Below are positions 23,401-28,083 of a stretch of 30,739 nucleotides of DNA, piece after piece. A program made the translations under genes and the position numbers. Source of the DNA: a virus; IMG/VR virus record IMGVR_UViG_3300010354_008420, positions 1 through 30,739 of that record; one strand, written 5' to 3'. Position 1 is the first letter of the stretch, and every line of letters begins with the position of its first letter. Under the pieces are notes generated by a model. It worked only from the letters and a program-made list of their open reading frames with translations. It was not told the DNA's origin and ran no database searches.

Positions 23401-24813
23401 TGAAGCGCTTGCATTCATTAAATTCATAACTTGTAATGTTTGGCTTCCTTCTTTACCTAAGTTATTAAATAATGCAGCCATTCTTGCAAATTGAAATTTT
23501 CCAAACATTTGCTCTAATGCTCTTGCTTTACTTAAAGGATCTAGTCCATCTAAAGCTTTTTGTAATCCTAATATCATTCCTGTTGTATTACCAGTATTTT
23601 GAGCAACTAAGCCCATTATGTCAATTCCAAAATCAGACATTACAGCAACTGTTTGCTTTGTAGGATTAATCATAGATGCAAGACCAGACTTTAATGCGTT
23701 AGCTGCTTCGGATGCATTAACGCCACCTTCTCGCATGGCAGTTAAATATAAAGCTAAATCTTCTACACTTCCGCCTAATTGCTTGACTACAGTTCCAGCT
23801 TTAGGAATAGCTTCAACTAAATCGTTAAGGGTTGTTGATGTCTGGTTTTCAACAGCGTTTAAAAAGTTAATGGATTCTGTTAATTCTTCTGTATTTGATT
23901 TAAATGCTGTCTGTATAGCAAGCGTTGCCTTCATTGCTTCTTGTCTATCTACTTCGCCTAGTACTGCTAGTCTTGTTGTTTCCTTAACTGAAGCCAATAA
24001 ATCATTACCAGTTTTGCCTGTTGCGGCAATATCAGCAGCTAGTGCTAAAGTATCTTTGAAGCTGACTCCCATTGTTTGAGATAATTCTTTTGCAGTTTCA
24101 GTTACATCTTTTCTTATTTTATCTAATTGCTGTGATGATGATCCAGCTAAGTCTCCGTACACCTTAACCAATCTTGTTAATTCTTGATCTGCTTCTCTAA
24201 ATGCTTTTGCTGCCGATGTTCCAAACATTGCCAAAGGAACTGTTAATCCTACCGTTAACTGACGACCAGCCCACTGAGTATTTTTACCCCAGTTAATTAA
24301 TTGTGTTGATCCCTCAAGAAGTGCACGATTCATAATCTGCAATTCCATTCTTGCTAACTGAGATTTATTTTTAACTAAATCTAAACCTCTTGGAACTGCG
24401 ACATTAAATTGCATTAAACCTTGAGCGTTTCTGCCCAATGGTTGTAATACTGCATTTTGCAACATAACTTGCTCTCTGGCAAGCTCTCTAATTAATCCCT
24501 TTGATGTTTTTGCATGTTGCTGAAATGTACTAAAATAATCTCTTAGTTTTAATCTTCCGCCATCTAAATTTTTACCAAACTTATCTACATCTGAATTTAA
24601 ATTAACAAAGTGGCTTGAAAACAAGCCACTTTGAGTTAATGTGTCTCTAAATGCATTGTTAGCAACTTTTGTTGCTGCTGCAATTGATTTATTAGAAGCA
24701 AGTAGTTCTCTTTGTAACTTTTGTAAACTAGAAGTAACCCGATGTACTTCTGATACCAGGTTTGATAAGTCAGCCTTGGCGACTATACTCGTTACAATTT
24801 GCTCGTCAGCCAC
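14476..24813 (-). CDS. Giant multidomain tape measure protein
   Basis: 3445 residues, one of the longest tape measures I would expect. It sets tail length, fills the tube and is ejected during infection. GTG start with AAGGAG 7 nt upstream, three bases past the chaperone stop. Domains: tape-measure core about 217-450; hydrophobic segment 537-575; TMP motif LTPGEIVFGP about 970-979; unassigned helical module about 1000-1310; kinase-like module about 1345-1600; Gly/Met-rich hydrophobic segments about 1677-1719 and 1750-1770; strong coiled coil about 2080-2233; TMP motif GTSDSIPGYV and SNEEYITRAS about 2433-2478; tail-lysozyme-like domain about 2533-2679; ADP-ribosyltransferase-like module about 3095-3245. 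Gly-Gly motifs (NTGGG, NEGG, NRGGG, ANGG, KEGG, NQGG, AKGG) punctuate the modules. At 0.15 nm per residue the tail would be about 500 nm, so the globular modules probably do not count toward length. Confidence 0.92.
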   Translation of the reverse strand: MADEQIVTSIVAKADLSNLVSEVHRVTSSLQKLQRELLASNKSIAAATKVANNAFRDTLTQSGLFSSHFVNLNSDVDKFGKNLDGGRLKLRDYFSTFQQHAKTSKGLIRELAREQVMLQNAVLQPLGRNAQGLMQFNVAVPRGLDLVKNKSQLARMELQIMNRALLEGSTQLINWGKNTQWAGRQLTVGLTVPLAMFGTSAAKAFREADQELTRLVKVYGDLAGSSSQQLDKIRKDVTETAKELSQTMGVSFKDTLALAADIAATGKTGNDLLASVKETTRLAVLGEVDRQEAMKATLAIQTAFKSNTEELTESINFLNAVENQTSTTLNDLVEAIPKAGTVVKQLGGSVEDLALYLTAMREGGVNASEAANALKSGLASMINPTKQTVAVMSDFGIDIMGLVAQNTGNTTGMILGLQKALDGLDPLSKARALEQMFGKFQFARMAALFNNLGKEGSQTLQVMNLMNASASELAAVAGRELTLVTESASGKFKRAVESLKASLAGVGDEFLNFGTKILNIFEKIVNFVSGLPDPIKKFIAGFGAITAIAGPLIMITGVLANFFGYITKGIVLMKSFFQGTKGWKMLTPEMIAAEKAANLVEKAFYSDAAAAGVLHTALQKLITDYASLERAMINGVVPVSPGVTPSVTTTGGRLIVAGGIREVDPTNPLVGDMDTRSMSHINPRDPNNPASIFGGVPGATPVNQKIGRHPQIYMMDRLPNIEGVTSIKGVSTGIVAPEAAKFHALMATLGMQTEAEVAALKKTISLGGTVSTDLLQTFDDILPITQKFTQQAATQSSLIVDDLMAAKITTEQAITRIMALNAEIDMMMRAEVSAFAASRGRTIDFTKAPLMDQPVVDASGQFTLRDLYKKESNKAVMEEFGRLRGIRTYGAPYSIQTTRLPRFNTGGGIESFGPGKTVVSGDTSINYDDRLGSIPVGGYVLNQEAAQNPDYADIVAMAPYTYEDGGKITAALTPGEIVFGPKISKMPELYAIVDAANNGYNLGGQIMRGIGNYGNWDDYKSRAAIANRYDVSADWTEEAKFRMKINAASALVSIGVNPKDAVKMAHEDVENAYRLSTSKTSGRVNRAKFKKEALRIVKERQAKLNKLGLSKSLIGVGAGTMNLHASQVDAGSISLLRELANDPDVASKLKSGEIDRIYSSVFGLDTDRLNAANEKELLNLLRDKTKNKFASEHMSPRDIAGKTSSSGSWGFSARGNYLQAMAGESDINWLHSQLGETRNRKLWGNFVAFDNPHAKSLVDWATKTSGVGSMDELRKSISRGAVGNRSFLEFLSLLNNPRFNLMPRTSFVDTRLNEGGLIPGGSIVRGRMGYGNPMSLLSPEKMLRVLEWAKLLSSKKSLGSFADSPTANYSHMIAPSTGKSFPIPGVSGLYKNDKGELVFFKGVPNEISAKAEMYGTRISREVFGLDSPEQIIRTIKNPLDPTGQSKLLGLESPFDPKFAAGGTKFTPDQMIRQTIASLLFGNKDLSKSNVFGNVLADVGPAGVFSRASMNTSHATNMHSMEQQALINLLAVRGGARKDFAHNTKDVAASMTSRQYGSKMKSAMKKMRPKLLKFIDSLPESDRAPYLAMLGRLDEGMNVNWSKYHSTHSVPKYNRGGGVVRRGRRNYGPKNPNAATWQGNPGSWRETPKQSPYYVAPIDTQPTADQVIVAPNPGMAKPMGMGAMMGASVVGGMGGMMIGGQLGGTFGAIAGSILGELAAYQALSKIGLASKEAAEKGSLAKRAFQWMWRLPGPIKIGAAIIGIGLAIKKVNDMINEHRRIIDQGFAPTQDTVDKLNLKFTSLNDTLKAAKDRMTAIKESGGALFSSYTSAGVPGLTVSIKELKELQAKVKQEFPDLIKMFDKASGAEVSAKAEQLKAQFVAGGMSAQEATNIIYALISQSNKATYAVKAIASEGFRAIKDEATAASSALNTFFNLLNNGNIDQLSESLDTLFNALSNAEQKIIGLKVNQWGIVDAAEAFQIQLEKINKSQAGSAELTNEQLINLKNQNPILASILGKNENLASVYAKIRLYTMGVSMDLSNLDPAKAQNIAVAFMKLDTLFRTDTASNPFQALVKQINEESKKTAVINEKVIKTYEDRKEALEEEIEKHQKIIDSIREEADERRKALEREQQDEDVLLQIKKKQLEYNNAMAAGDMQTAAQAQLDIQRLVGQQQLELAKRAIDDKEKEDVSAEEAQIESLRNRIKGLEKDLDNLQETSDAATKNVQAMQDMLNKAIQAFMMKEGGYDQIERSIVEETIRQMKASQDPVIKSLAPILQAELDGTTNTFENSLKNIFDVMNVKQDEMIRLLAIIAGVKANTGTATGTDGKQTVVPVAGPAGKDDPVTTSVPQGRNGDRQSLGVTSEGKQIYTEPASKFINNARSLNPGDVVKGHMFVDETGKPVKADVIIYSKEDVAGVNRVFYYKKYLGGNFNGLIQGPGSGTSDSIPGYVMGSNGGISPIRVSNEEYITRASSVADIGVSNMDLINQKGTDGLIQAAQNVLGFANGGYFNRYAQGSKGGIKAPSYNFNKLEDRMSYSMQKLISAGLTKEAAAGIVGNLIAESTLNPRSNETPHRHPKTGKLFWAGRGIAQWGADARWKNYLAWLKRNGRKDVYSLENQIDFLIYEMPSQGTTIKAMNKTNSIADATKLFMLKYERPHKDYYRLNTRNFWAYRAYKIATGKDYIDVVGSKYSGPDEARSNYSNLVSSPDFVDKQNLNMNTLIPMKVAGITKLSALGFKEGGSLNPLINNRKPGVPYTRSGRPIGSPHGRYWGELERLYQQSPIGFDKYGKPIFNNDGKDPWGGTEIPGLKFTGNIPQFSDYWHQMAEQPKKPYGGPGLGLDKSPERYAGSGASMGGIGNGAYGLGPLMFNQGGYLGFKDGGAPHEKGMRNQVPAKKLNWFQKYVNSLTKSQDEAQSLLNSSKFTSWMSADPLGLKSLLRKVAGQGRKGDTLSAALFPLNFAGTGALAKLGVTAATGSTAISSTKASTTIMRNLRKAMVESAISSGRAVPSISSTDSLKLSTSMFDESSDIGAAFRKYWGKAYDILVSSKNPVVEGMSKDDFFKSIVGNAENATSRWKGEAFDFSGPSASQIDKPSDFIKAANAAYLQAHGLSASQPLAMFRAVRAPWNYDNYVSGMMMSDPSLTPEQIFSTNIAHELGGYWSLNSRMAASYLRNLGLTRTNLAGKQYGGLYRADIPAEAFPTPIGMGGMMEEYANVFNPATIDSLRSATRIGLGWNGQGGPQRYLRMYDFYKTALMPSKGKVSPEAVERLKSVLSENEIRALMQIMKDSDSGRSIKLSSPLMTAMPGHSKYNLEHGGTTLWLDIIKRAEEALGQSLLIPKMAKGGYAGQIRKFHDWNGPIPGAYGSEVSAILQAGREGVYDTDYVNALRNGTMNTTSTNNKNINIGSVQMTFTEPVKNGRQVFEEFKSLMSFEKSASNSNISLGVGA
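15090..15531 (-). other. ADP-ribosyltransferase-like module inside the tape measure (candidate)
   Basis: Tape-measure residues about 3095-3245 show the three-part pattern of R-S-E ADP-ribosyltransferases: LAMFRAVRAP with Arg3119 (Arg3122 nearby), then GYWSLNSRMAASYL with Ser3160, then GGLYRADIPAEAF followed by MMEEYANVFNP with Glu3209/Glu3210. Order and spacing (41 and about 50 residues) are like small ART toxins, as is the strand LYRADIPAEA. If real, it would modify a host target with NAD after ejection. The call is by eye; the Glu motif is not a perfect E-x-E, and a structural search could overturn it. Confidence 0.42.
16775..17220 (-). other. Phage tail lysozyme-like domain inside the tape measure
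   Basis: Residues about 2533-2679 read like the phage tail lysozyme family: LTKEAAAGIVGNLIAESTLNP with likely catalytic Glu2560, then GRGIAQWG, ENQIDFLIYEM and a helical end (ADATKLFMLKYERP, YRAYKIATG). It would cut peptidoglycan glycan strands locally to let the tail pass. This is an expected activity for a tape measure. Confidence 0.8.
20014..20781 (-). other. Atypical kinase-like module inside the tape measure (candidate)
   Basis: Residues about 1345-1600. A strand VFFKG with Lys1401 is followed 11 residues later by Glu1412 in AEMYGTRISREVFGL, as in the Lys-Glu ATP-anchoring pair of HipA- and lipid-kinase-like folds. Further on, FGNKDLSKSNVFG places Asp1484 and Asn1489 five apart, like the catalytic loop D-x4-N, and LADVGPAGVFSRA supplies a possible metal-binding Asp1497. 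The gap between Asn1489 and Asp1497 is short for a kinase, so this is a weak-to-moderate call. Bounded by Gly-Gly motifs on both sides. Confidence 0.33.
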
Positions 24814-24816
24814 TAA

Positions 24817-25478
24817 TTACTCCTTAGAGTATCCCAATCCCATTCCGATTCCAAATCCAGCTTCATTTGCAAACGAACCCTGTAATGACACTACATCATC
24901 AGCGGATGCGTTTATTCCTAAAGCTCTTCTTCGAACATCGTCGAAACTAGGACCCTCCTTTTCTTTTTTATCATCTCTAAGATCTACTCCCTGTAAAGAT
25001 GCTAAAAATATTCTATTTTCTTCTTCAGCTTTTTGTTTTGATTTCAGAGTCTGAAGAATCTCTGGCATTGATAGATTGCTTTCTATTTCGTCATAATTCT
25101 TCCAGTTACCCAGAAGAAATAACTCTCCTAATAAAGCGGCAAGATCTAGTTCTGACCAGCCAGAACCGCTGCCGCCATCAGGTTTGGGTCGTCCATCTTA
25201 ATTCCTCCACAAACTTCTAGAATGCGGTTAATTGTTGGAACATCCAAAGCGTCTTCTAATGCATCTCTATCTTTTACAAGATCTGGTAATTGCTTTTCTA
25301 AAGCTACAGCACATGCATCAATAAGAATTGTTAATGTCTCATCTTCATTTTGAACATCTGCTGTTTTTTGAATTACTGTCATGAACTTACGTAACTCTTT
25401 AATTGTAAGAGGTTTTAGAGTGACTTTATTGCCATTCTGAAGTTCAATTTCTTCTACGTCGTATACTTTTGTAGCCAA
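24817..25478 (-). CDS. Tail assembly chaperone, -1 frameshift fusion (GT-type)
   Basis: Product of a -1 ribosomal frameshift: 99 residues in the first frame (25478-25182), then base 25182 is read again and translation continues for 121 residues to the stop at 24817, giving about 220 residues. The extension begins PDGGSGSGWSELDLAALLGELFLLGNW and ends in a charged, partly disordered segment. Fusion chaperones of this type bind the tape measure and recruit tail tube subunits. The second frame has no ribosome binding site of its own near its first ATG (25068) and is open back past the slip site, so independent translation is unlikely. Its end overlaps the ribosome binding site of the tape measure gene. 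Confidence 0.88.
25136..25188 (-). promoter_or_regulatory. Programmed -1 frameshift signal: CCCAAAC plus nested stem-loop
   Basis: In the zero frame the heptamer reads C CCA AAC (25182-25188), a perfect X-XXY-YYZ slip site. Six nt later a nested stem-loop begins: outer stem GCGGCA (25170-25175) with TGCCGC (25136-25141), inner stem GTTCTG (25161-25166) with CAGAAC (25149-25154) around a 6-nt loop. The zero-frame TAG (25146-25148) lies inside it. Spacing and structure are those of known -1 signals. Confidence 0.88.
25146..25478 (-). CDS. Tail assembly chaperone, short form (G-type)
   Basis: 110-residue protein between the tail tube and tape measure genes, the fixed place of the tail assembly chaperone in long-tailed phages. 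N-terminal beta strands (VYDVEEIELQNGNKVTLKPL) are followed by helices (IKELRKFMTVIQKT, DALEDALDVPTINRILEVCGG), typical of the family. The start is a TTG at 25478 with AAGGAGG 5-6 nt upstream. Most ribosomes would stop at TAG 25146; a fraction shift at the CCCAAAC site to make the fusion. The ratio of both forms is needed for tail assembly. It has its own promoter upstream. Confidence 0.85.
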   Translation of the reverse strand: MATKVYDVEEIELQNGNKVTLKPLTIKELRKFMTVIQKTADVQNEDETLTILIDACAVALEKQLPDLVKDRDALEDALDVPTINRILEVCGGIKMDDPNLMAAAVLAGQN

Positions 25479-25506
25479 TTTATCCTCCTTAAGGATTGTC
25501 TAAATT

Positions 25507-25535
25507 ATTATAACATAAGGATATTAATGCTACAA
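25507..25535 (-). promoter_or_regulatory. Promoter for the tail chaperone-tape measure operon
   Basis: On the minus strand TTGTAG (25530-25535) and a perfect TATAAT (25507-25512) are 17 nt apart. It sits between the terminator of the tail tube gene and the chaperone start at 25478. The -35 matches only three consensus bases, the -10 matches all six. Confidence 0.6.
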
Positions 25536-25539
25536 GTGA

Positions 25540-25563
25540 AAGGCCCCCATTTCTGGGGGCCTT
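25540..25563 (-). terminator. Hairpin terminator after the tail tube gene
   Basis: Perfect 9-bp inverted repeat AAGGCCCCC (25540-25548) and GGGGGCCTT (25555-25563) with a 6-nt loop, 24 nt past the stop of the tail tube gene. On the minus strand the stem is followed by a short, imperfect U-run (TTTCACTT), so termination may be partial, letting some transcripts continue into the tape measure. Confidence 0.75.
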
Positions 25564-25586
25564 AATTTAATAATTAAAATTAATTA

Positions 25587-26267
25587 TTATGCCCAAGCAC
25601 GGTCAATAATTAAACCGTATTCTTGACCGACCTTTGAAGCATCTGGAAGAAGACGGAATGTTACTGGGAATGTGGTTGGAGTTGTACGAGCCAAAGAGAA
25701 CTGTGACTGTTGTACAGAAAGAACACGACGTGCATAATATACACGCTCTGTCTTTGGAGAAGCTGTTGTTGGAGCTTGTCCAACTGCAATTAGCTGACGC
25801 TCTGTTGGAGCTTCACCTAATGATCCACCCGCAAGTGCGAGAACATCATTTCCGCTTTGTGTTCCTGTAGATGGTGATGTTAAAGTGTCTGATCCCTGTC
25901 CAAATACAACTAGAACATTTTCTAGTGTACCTTCGGACATTTCTGTTGCGATCATAACCTCCATCGCAGACTTGAACAGCTTAGCTGTATCAAGCAACTG
26001 GTCAACAGTTACAGAATCGTATGTTGGGTTATATGTGATCTGAAGACCATTGTTAGTAAAACCAACGTTTCTGTAATAGAATGCACCGCTTGTTACACCA
26101 TTAAGTGTATCTGTATAAGATTTTGTTGTCTCATATGCAGCTGCATCTGTTGAGCCTGGTTCTGCGTTTTCCTTGTATGCTGATCCTTCTGTAATATCAA
26201 TGTTTGAAATAAACAATGGAGAAGCACCAACGAGAATATTTTTAGCATTACCTGCTGATTGTGCCAT
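25587..26267 (-). CDS. Major tail tube protein
   Basis: 226-residue subunit that polymerises into the tail tube. The place between tail-completion and chaperone genes, the size, and a beta-rich sequence with a central helix (VDQLLDTAKLFKSAMEVMIATEMSEG, about 88-113) support this. Its leader has an almost perfect Shine-Dalgarno AGGAGGT 7 nt before the ATG, the strongest in the window, and it is flanked by its own promoter and terminator, as expected of a protein needed in hundreds of copies per virion. The gene also looks richer in G+C at third codon positions than its neighbours. C-terminus DASKVGQEYGLIIDRAWA is typical of tube proteins. No sheath gene is present. Confidence 0.85.
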   Translation of the reverse strand: MAQSAGNAKNILVGASPLFISNIDITEGSAYKENAEPGSTDAAAYETTKSYTDTLNGVTSGAFYYRNVGFTNNGLQITYNPTYDSVTVDQLLDTAKLFKSAMEVMIATEMSEGTLENVLVVFGQGSDTLTSPSTGTQSGNDVLALAGGSLGEAPTERQLIAVGQAPTTASPKTERVYYARRVLSVQQSQFSLARTTPTTFPVTFRLLPDASKVGQEYGLIIDRAWA

Positions 26268-26274
26268 GAATTAA

Positions 26275-26293
26275 ACCTCCTATTTCATGAAAT
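26275..26293 (-). promoter_or_regulatory. Palindrome and near-perfect Shine-Dalgarno of the tail tube gene
   Basis: The 12-bp perfect palindrome ATTTCATGAAAT (26282-26293) abuts AGGAGGT (26275-26281), 7 nt before the start codon. As RNA it can only form a short tetra-to-hexaloop-free helix in dimers or a small hairpin; as DNA it is a possible protein site. Function unknown. Confidence 0.4.
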
Positions 26294-26341
26294 GTAATAT
26301 ATATATATTTGTGGCTGGCTAGGCCCTTTCCTCTAGGACTA

Positions 26342-26370
26342 ATTTTAGAGTATAATACAGCCTAAAGCAA
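26342..26370 (-). promoter_or_regulatory. Probable promoter for the tail tube gene
   Basis: Minus strand TTGCTT (26365-26370), 17-nt spacer, TAAAAT (26342-26347), placed directly after the stop of the preceding gene and about 75 nt before the tail tube ATG. The match is moderate; overlapping TATACT (26349-26354) could serve as an alternative -10. Confidence 0.42.
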
Positions 26371-26371
26371 A

Positions 26372-26881
26372 CTAGGCAAACCTGCCATTATTGTCTGTAA
26401 TTCTTGAATATTTTACCTCAAGAATTACGTCTGACGCTAAAAAGCCCTGTATTTCTTCTGATGGCTTAATTGGGGAAATGTCAGCAATGAATAGGCTATG
26501 AAATTTAAACTTGTCAGAAAGATTAGACCATTTGTTTATGTCCCTAGCTGAATCATCCATCCTTCTAAATTCGTCCGTCATAAAATTTCTTATTTCGACT
26601 ATATCTGAAACCTCTGTAGAATATATAGTAAATAGTATTTGCTCACAGCATATGAGCCAATTGTCTTCGTATGATAGACCTATTTTGTCATAAACTATAT
26701 GTTTTTTCCCGCTCAAAAATTGATTCATTTCTGGGGCTTGCTGAACTGGAATAATTGGTATCAATGTTTCTTTTAAATTATCAGCATAATAATTATTTTC
26801 ATCAAAGATATCTGTATCCTTTAATTTATTCCAAAGGTACTTCCTTAACTCAAACATAGCATCAAGCTTATAGTTAACCAT
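26372..26881 (-). CDS. Tail terminator/tail completion protein
   Basis: 169 residues, immediately before the tail tube gene, the usual site for the tail terminator (lambda gpU-like), which caps the tube and joins it to the head. Predicted alpha/beta fold: N-terminal helix (AMFELRKYLWNKL), a central strand pair (DNWLICCEQILFTIYST), a helix (DIVEIRNFMTDEFRRMDD), and C-terminal strands (FLASDVILEVKYSRI). This order is what terminators commonly show. ATG overlaps the upstream stop by 8 nt. Assignment from position and predicted secondary structure. Confidence 0.68.
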   Translation of the reverse strand: MVNYKLDAMFELRKYLWNKLKDTDIFDENNYYADNLKETLIPIIPVQQAPEMNQFLSGKKHIVYDKIGLSYEDNWLICCEQILFTIYSTEVSDIVEIRNFMTDEFRRMDDSARDINKWSNLSDKFKFHSLFIADISPIKPSEEIQGFLASDVILEVKYSRITDNNGRFA

Positions 26882-27665
26882 TAGATACCCCCGAAAAAGC
26901 CCCTAGAAGGGCTGCCTCAGCCTCGCTGGCTATACTGTTAGGTGAGAAGCTATACCTCACAGTTTTAATTTGTACGGGCACCTCAAGGGCTTTTGAGATA
27001 CTAGAATTAAATAAACGTTGAAACCCAGATCTTTTAATCGACATATTAACTAGCTGTCCAGTAAAGAAATATTTATACGCTGCTAAAAATGAATTTTTTG
27101 TAGCCACGCCTCCTGGTTTTTTAACCGTAACAGATTCTCCTTTAGGCATAAATATTGTATTACCGTCAATATTAAAAGATAATCTTTCTGAAAATCTAGG
27201 CTTGATAACTACAGATTTTCCTTCTTCCATAACCGAAGCTTTTTTAATAAAAACATGACTACGTTTTGATGTTTCTGAAGGAACAAATGATCTGGAATCT
27301 AGAAGCTCATAATTAATTTGAAACATTAATCCTTGTTGAGAAATTTTATTTAATTTAAATAGTCTTGCAGATCTATTTCCAGCCTTGCCCCACTCGTAAA
27401 CGTGGTGTAAAGATTTTGGAGATGTTCTTGCTTTTGCATCTATATACTGACCAAAATCTTCATCTATTTGTTTAAATAAAACATTTTGAAAAGAACTTTG
27501 AAATGTTTTGTTTGCAGTTAATTTAGCAAGCACATTTGTTTTATAAAATATTGCAGCAGATATTTGCGCCACCGTGGAATCTTTAATTGCACCACTTACA
27601 GGCTGACCAGCCATTAAACTAACTAGTCCGCTTGCAGCTTGCAATGCCATTGCCTCAGAAGCCAA
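26874..27665 (-). CDS. Neck/head-tail joining protein (HK97 gp10-like candidate)
   Basis: 263-residue protein within the neck gene cluster. Basic, mixed alpha/beta, with a hydrophobic helical N-terminus (LQAASGLVSLMAG) that is not a convincing signal or membrane segment. The location between the stopper and tail terminator genes suggests a tail-completion or joining role. The longest frame begins at TTG 27665, 11 nt inside the previous gene; ATG 27650, 4 nt past that stop, would give 258 residues and may be the true start. Larger than ordinary gp10-like proteins, so other neck functions are possible. Confidence 0.58.
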   Translation of the reverse strand: MASEAMALQAASGLVSLMAGQPVSGAIKDSTVAQISAAIFYKTNVLAKLTANKTFQSSFQNVLFKQIDEDFGQYIDAKARTSPKSLHHVYEWGKAGNRSARLFKLNKISQQGLMFQINYELLDSRSFVPSETSKRSHVFIKKASVMEEGKSVVIKPRFSERLSFNIDGNTIFMPKGESVTVKKPGGVATKNSFLAAYKYFFTGQLVNMSIKRSGFQRLFNSSISKALEVPVQIKTVRYSFSPNSIASEAEAALLGAFSGVSNG

Positions 27666-28083
27666 TTTGCTGATTCTCCGATCTCTTTAGTGATGTATTA
27701 TATCCAACCACCGAACCGAATGGATCAGTAATTGGTGTTGATCCTACTACTTCAAACACAGTTGCAGTATCATTTGGATAATTTAATTCAAACCATATTG
27801 GGTTTCCATTGGAATCTTTTATATTAGAAATTTTTTCTCTCTGAGTTAGCCTATCAATTGTTCTAACTTCTAAATACTGCTGATTTTCATATTTGTTTGA
27901 AAAAATTTGTTTATCTAAATTTCTTGTAACATTTTGAGCAACAACACCTCTGGCGTAACAAGGCAAAGTTTTATAATACATAAATTGCCTTTTCATAACG
28001 CCAGTGTCTGGATCTTGTTCTTCCTCTTGTCTATAAACATCTAAAGTCATAGACAATAGACCGTCTACAACGCTAAACATCAT
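27655..28083 (-). CDS. Head closure/stopper-like neck protein
   Basis: 142 residues, beta-rich, second gene after the adaptor. Sequence elements such as LDVYRQEEEQDPDTGVMKRQ near the start and IWFELNYPNDTATVFEVVGSTPI towards the end resemble small head-tail joining (SPP1 gp16-type stopper) proteins, which close the portal channel. The start ATGATG overlaps the adaptor stop as ATGA, so expression is coupled. No catalytic motif. Family call is from position and composition. Confidence 0.66.
   Translation of the reverse strand: MMFSVVDGLLSMTLDVYRQEEEQDPDTGVMKRQFMYYKTLPCYARGVVAQNVTRNLDKQIFSNKYENQQYLEVRTIDRLTQREKISNIKDSNGNPIWFELNYPNDTATVFEVVGSTPITDPFGSVVGYNTSLKRSENQQIGF

Noticed and set aside
23618-24079. 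153-residue plus-strand frame
   Set aside because: Antisense to the conserved tape-measure core; no start signals.
24641-25054. 137-residue plus-strand frame over the chaperone-tape measure junction
   Set aside because: Antisense to the frameshifted chaperone extension and tape measure start, both well supported.
24817-25068. Separate 83-residue gene starting at ATG 25068
   Set aside because: The frame is open 40 codons further upstream to the slip site, no ribosome binding site precedes the ATG, and the frameshift signal explains its expression as part of a fusion.
25540-25563. Plus-strand reading of the hairpin as a terminator for genes on the other strand
   Set aside because: No plus-strand gene is accepted anywhere in the window, so only the minus-strand role makes sense.
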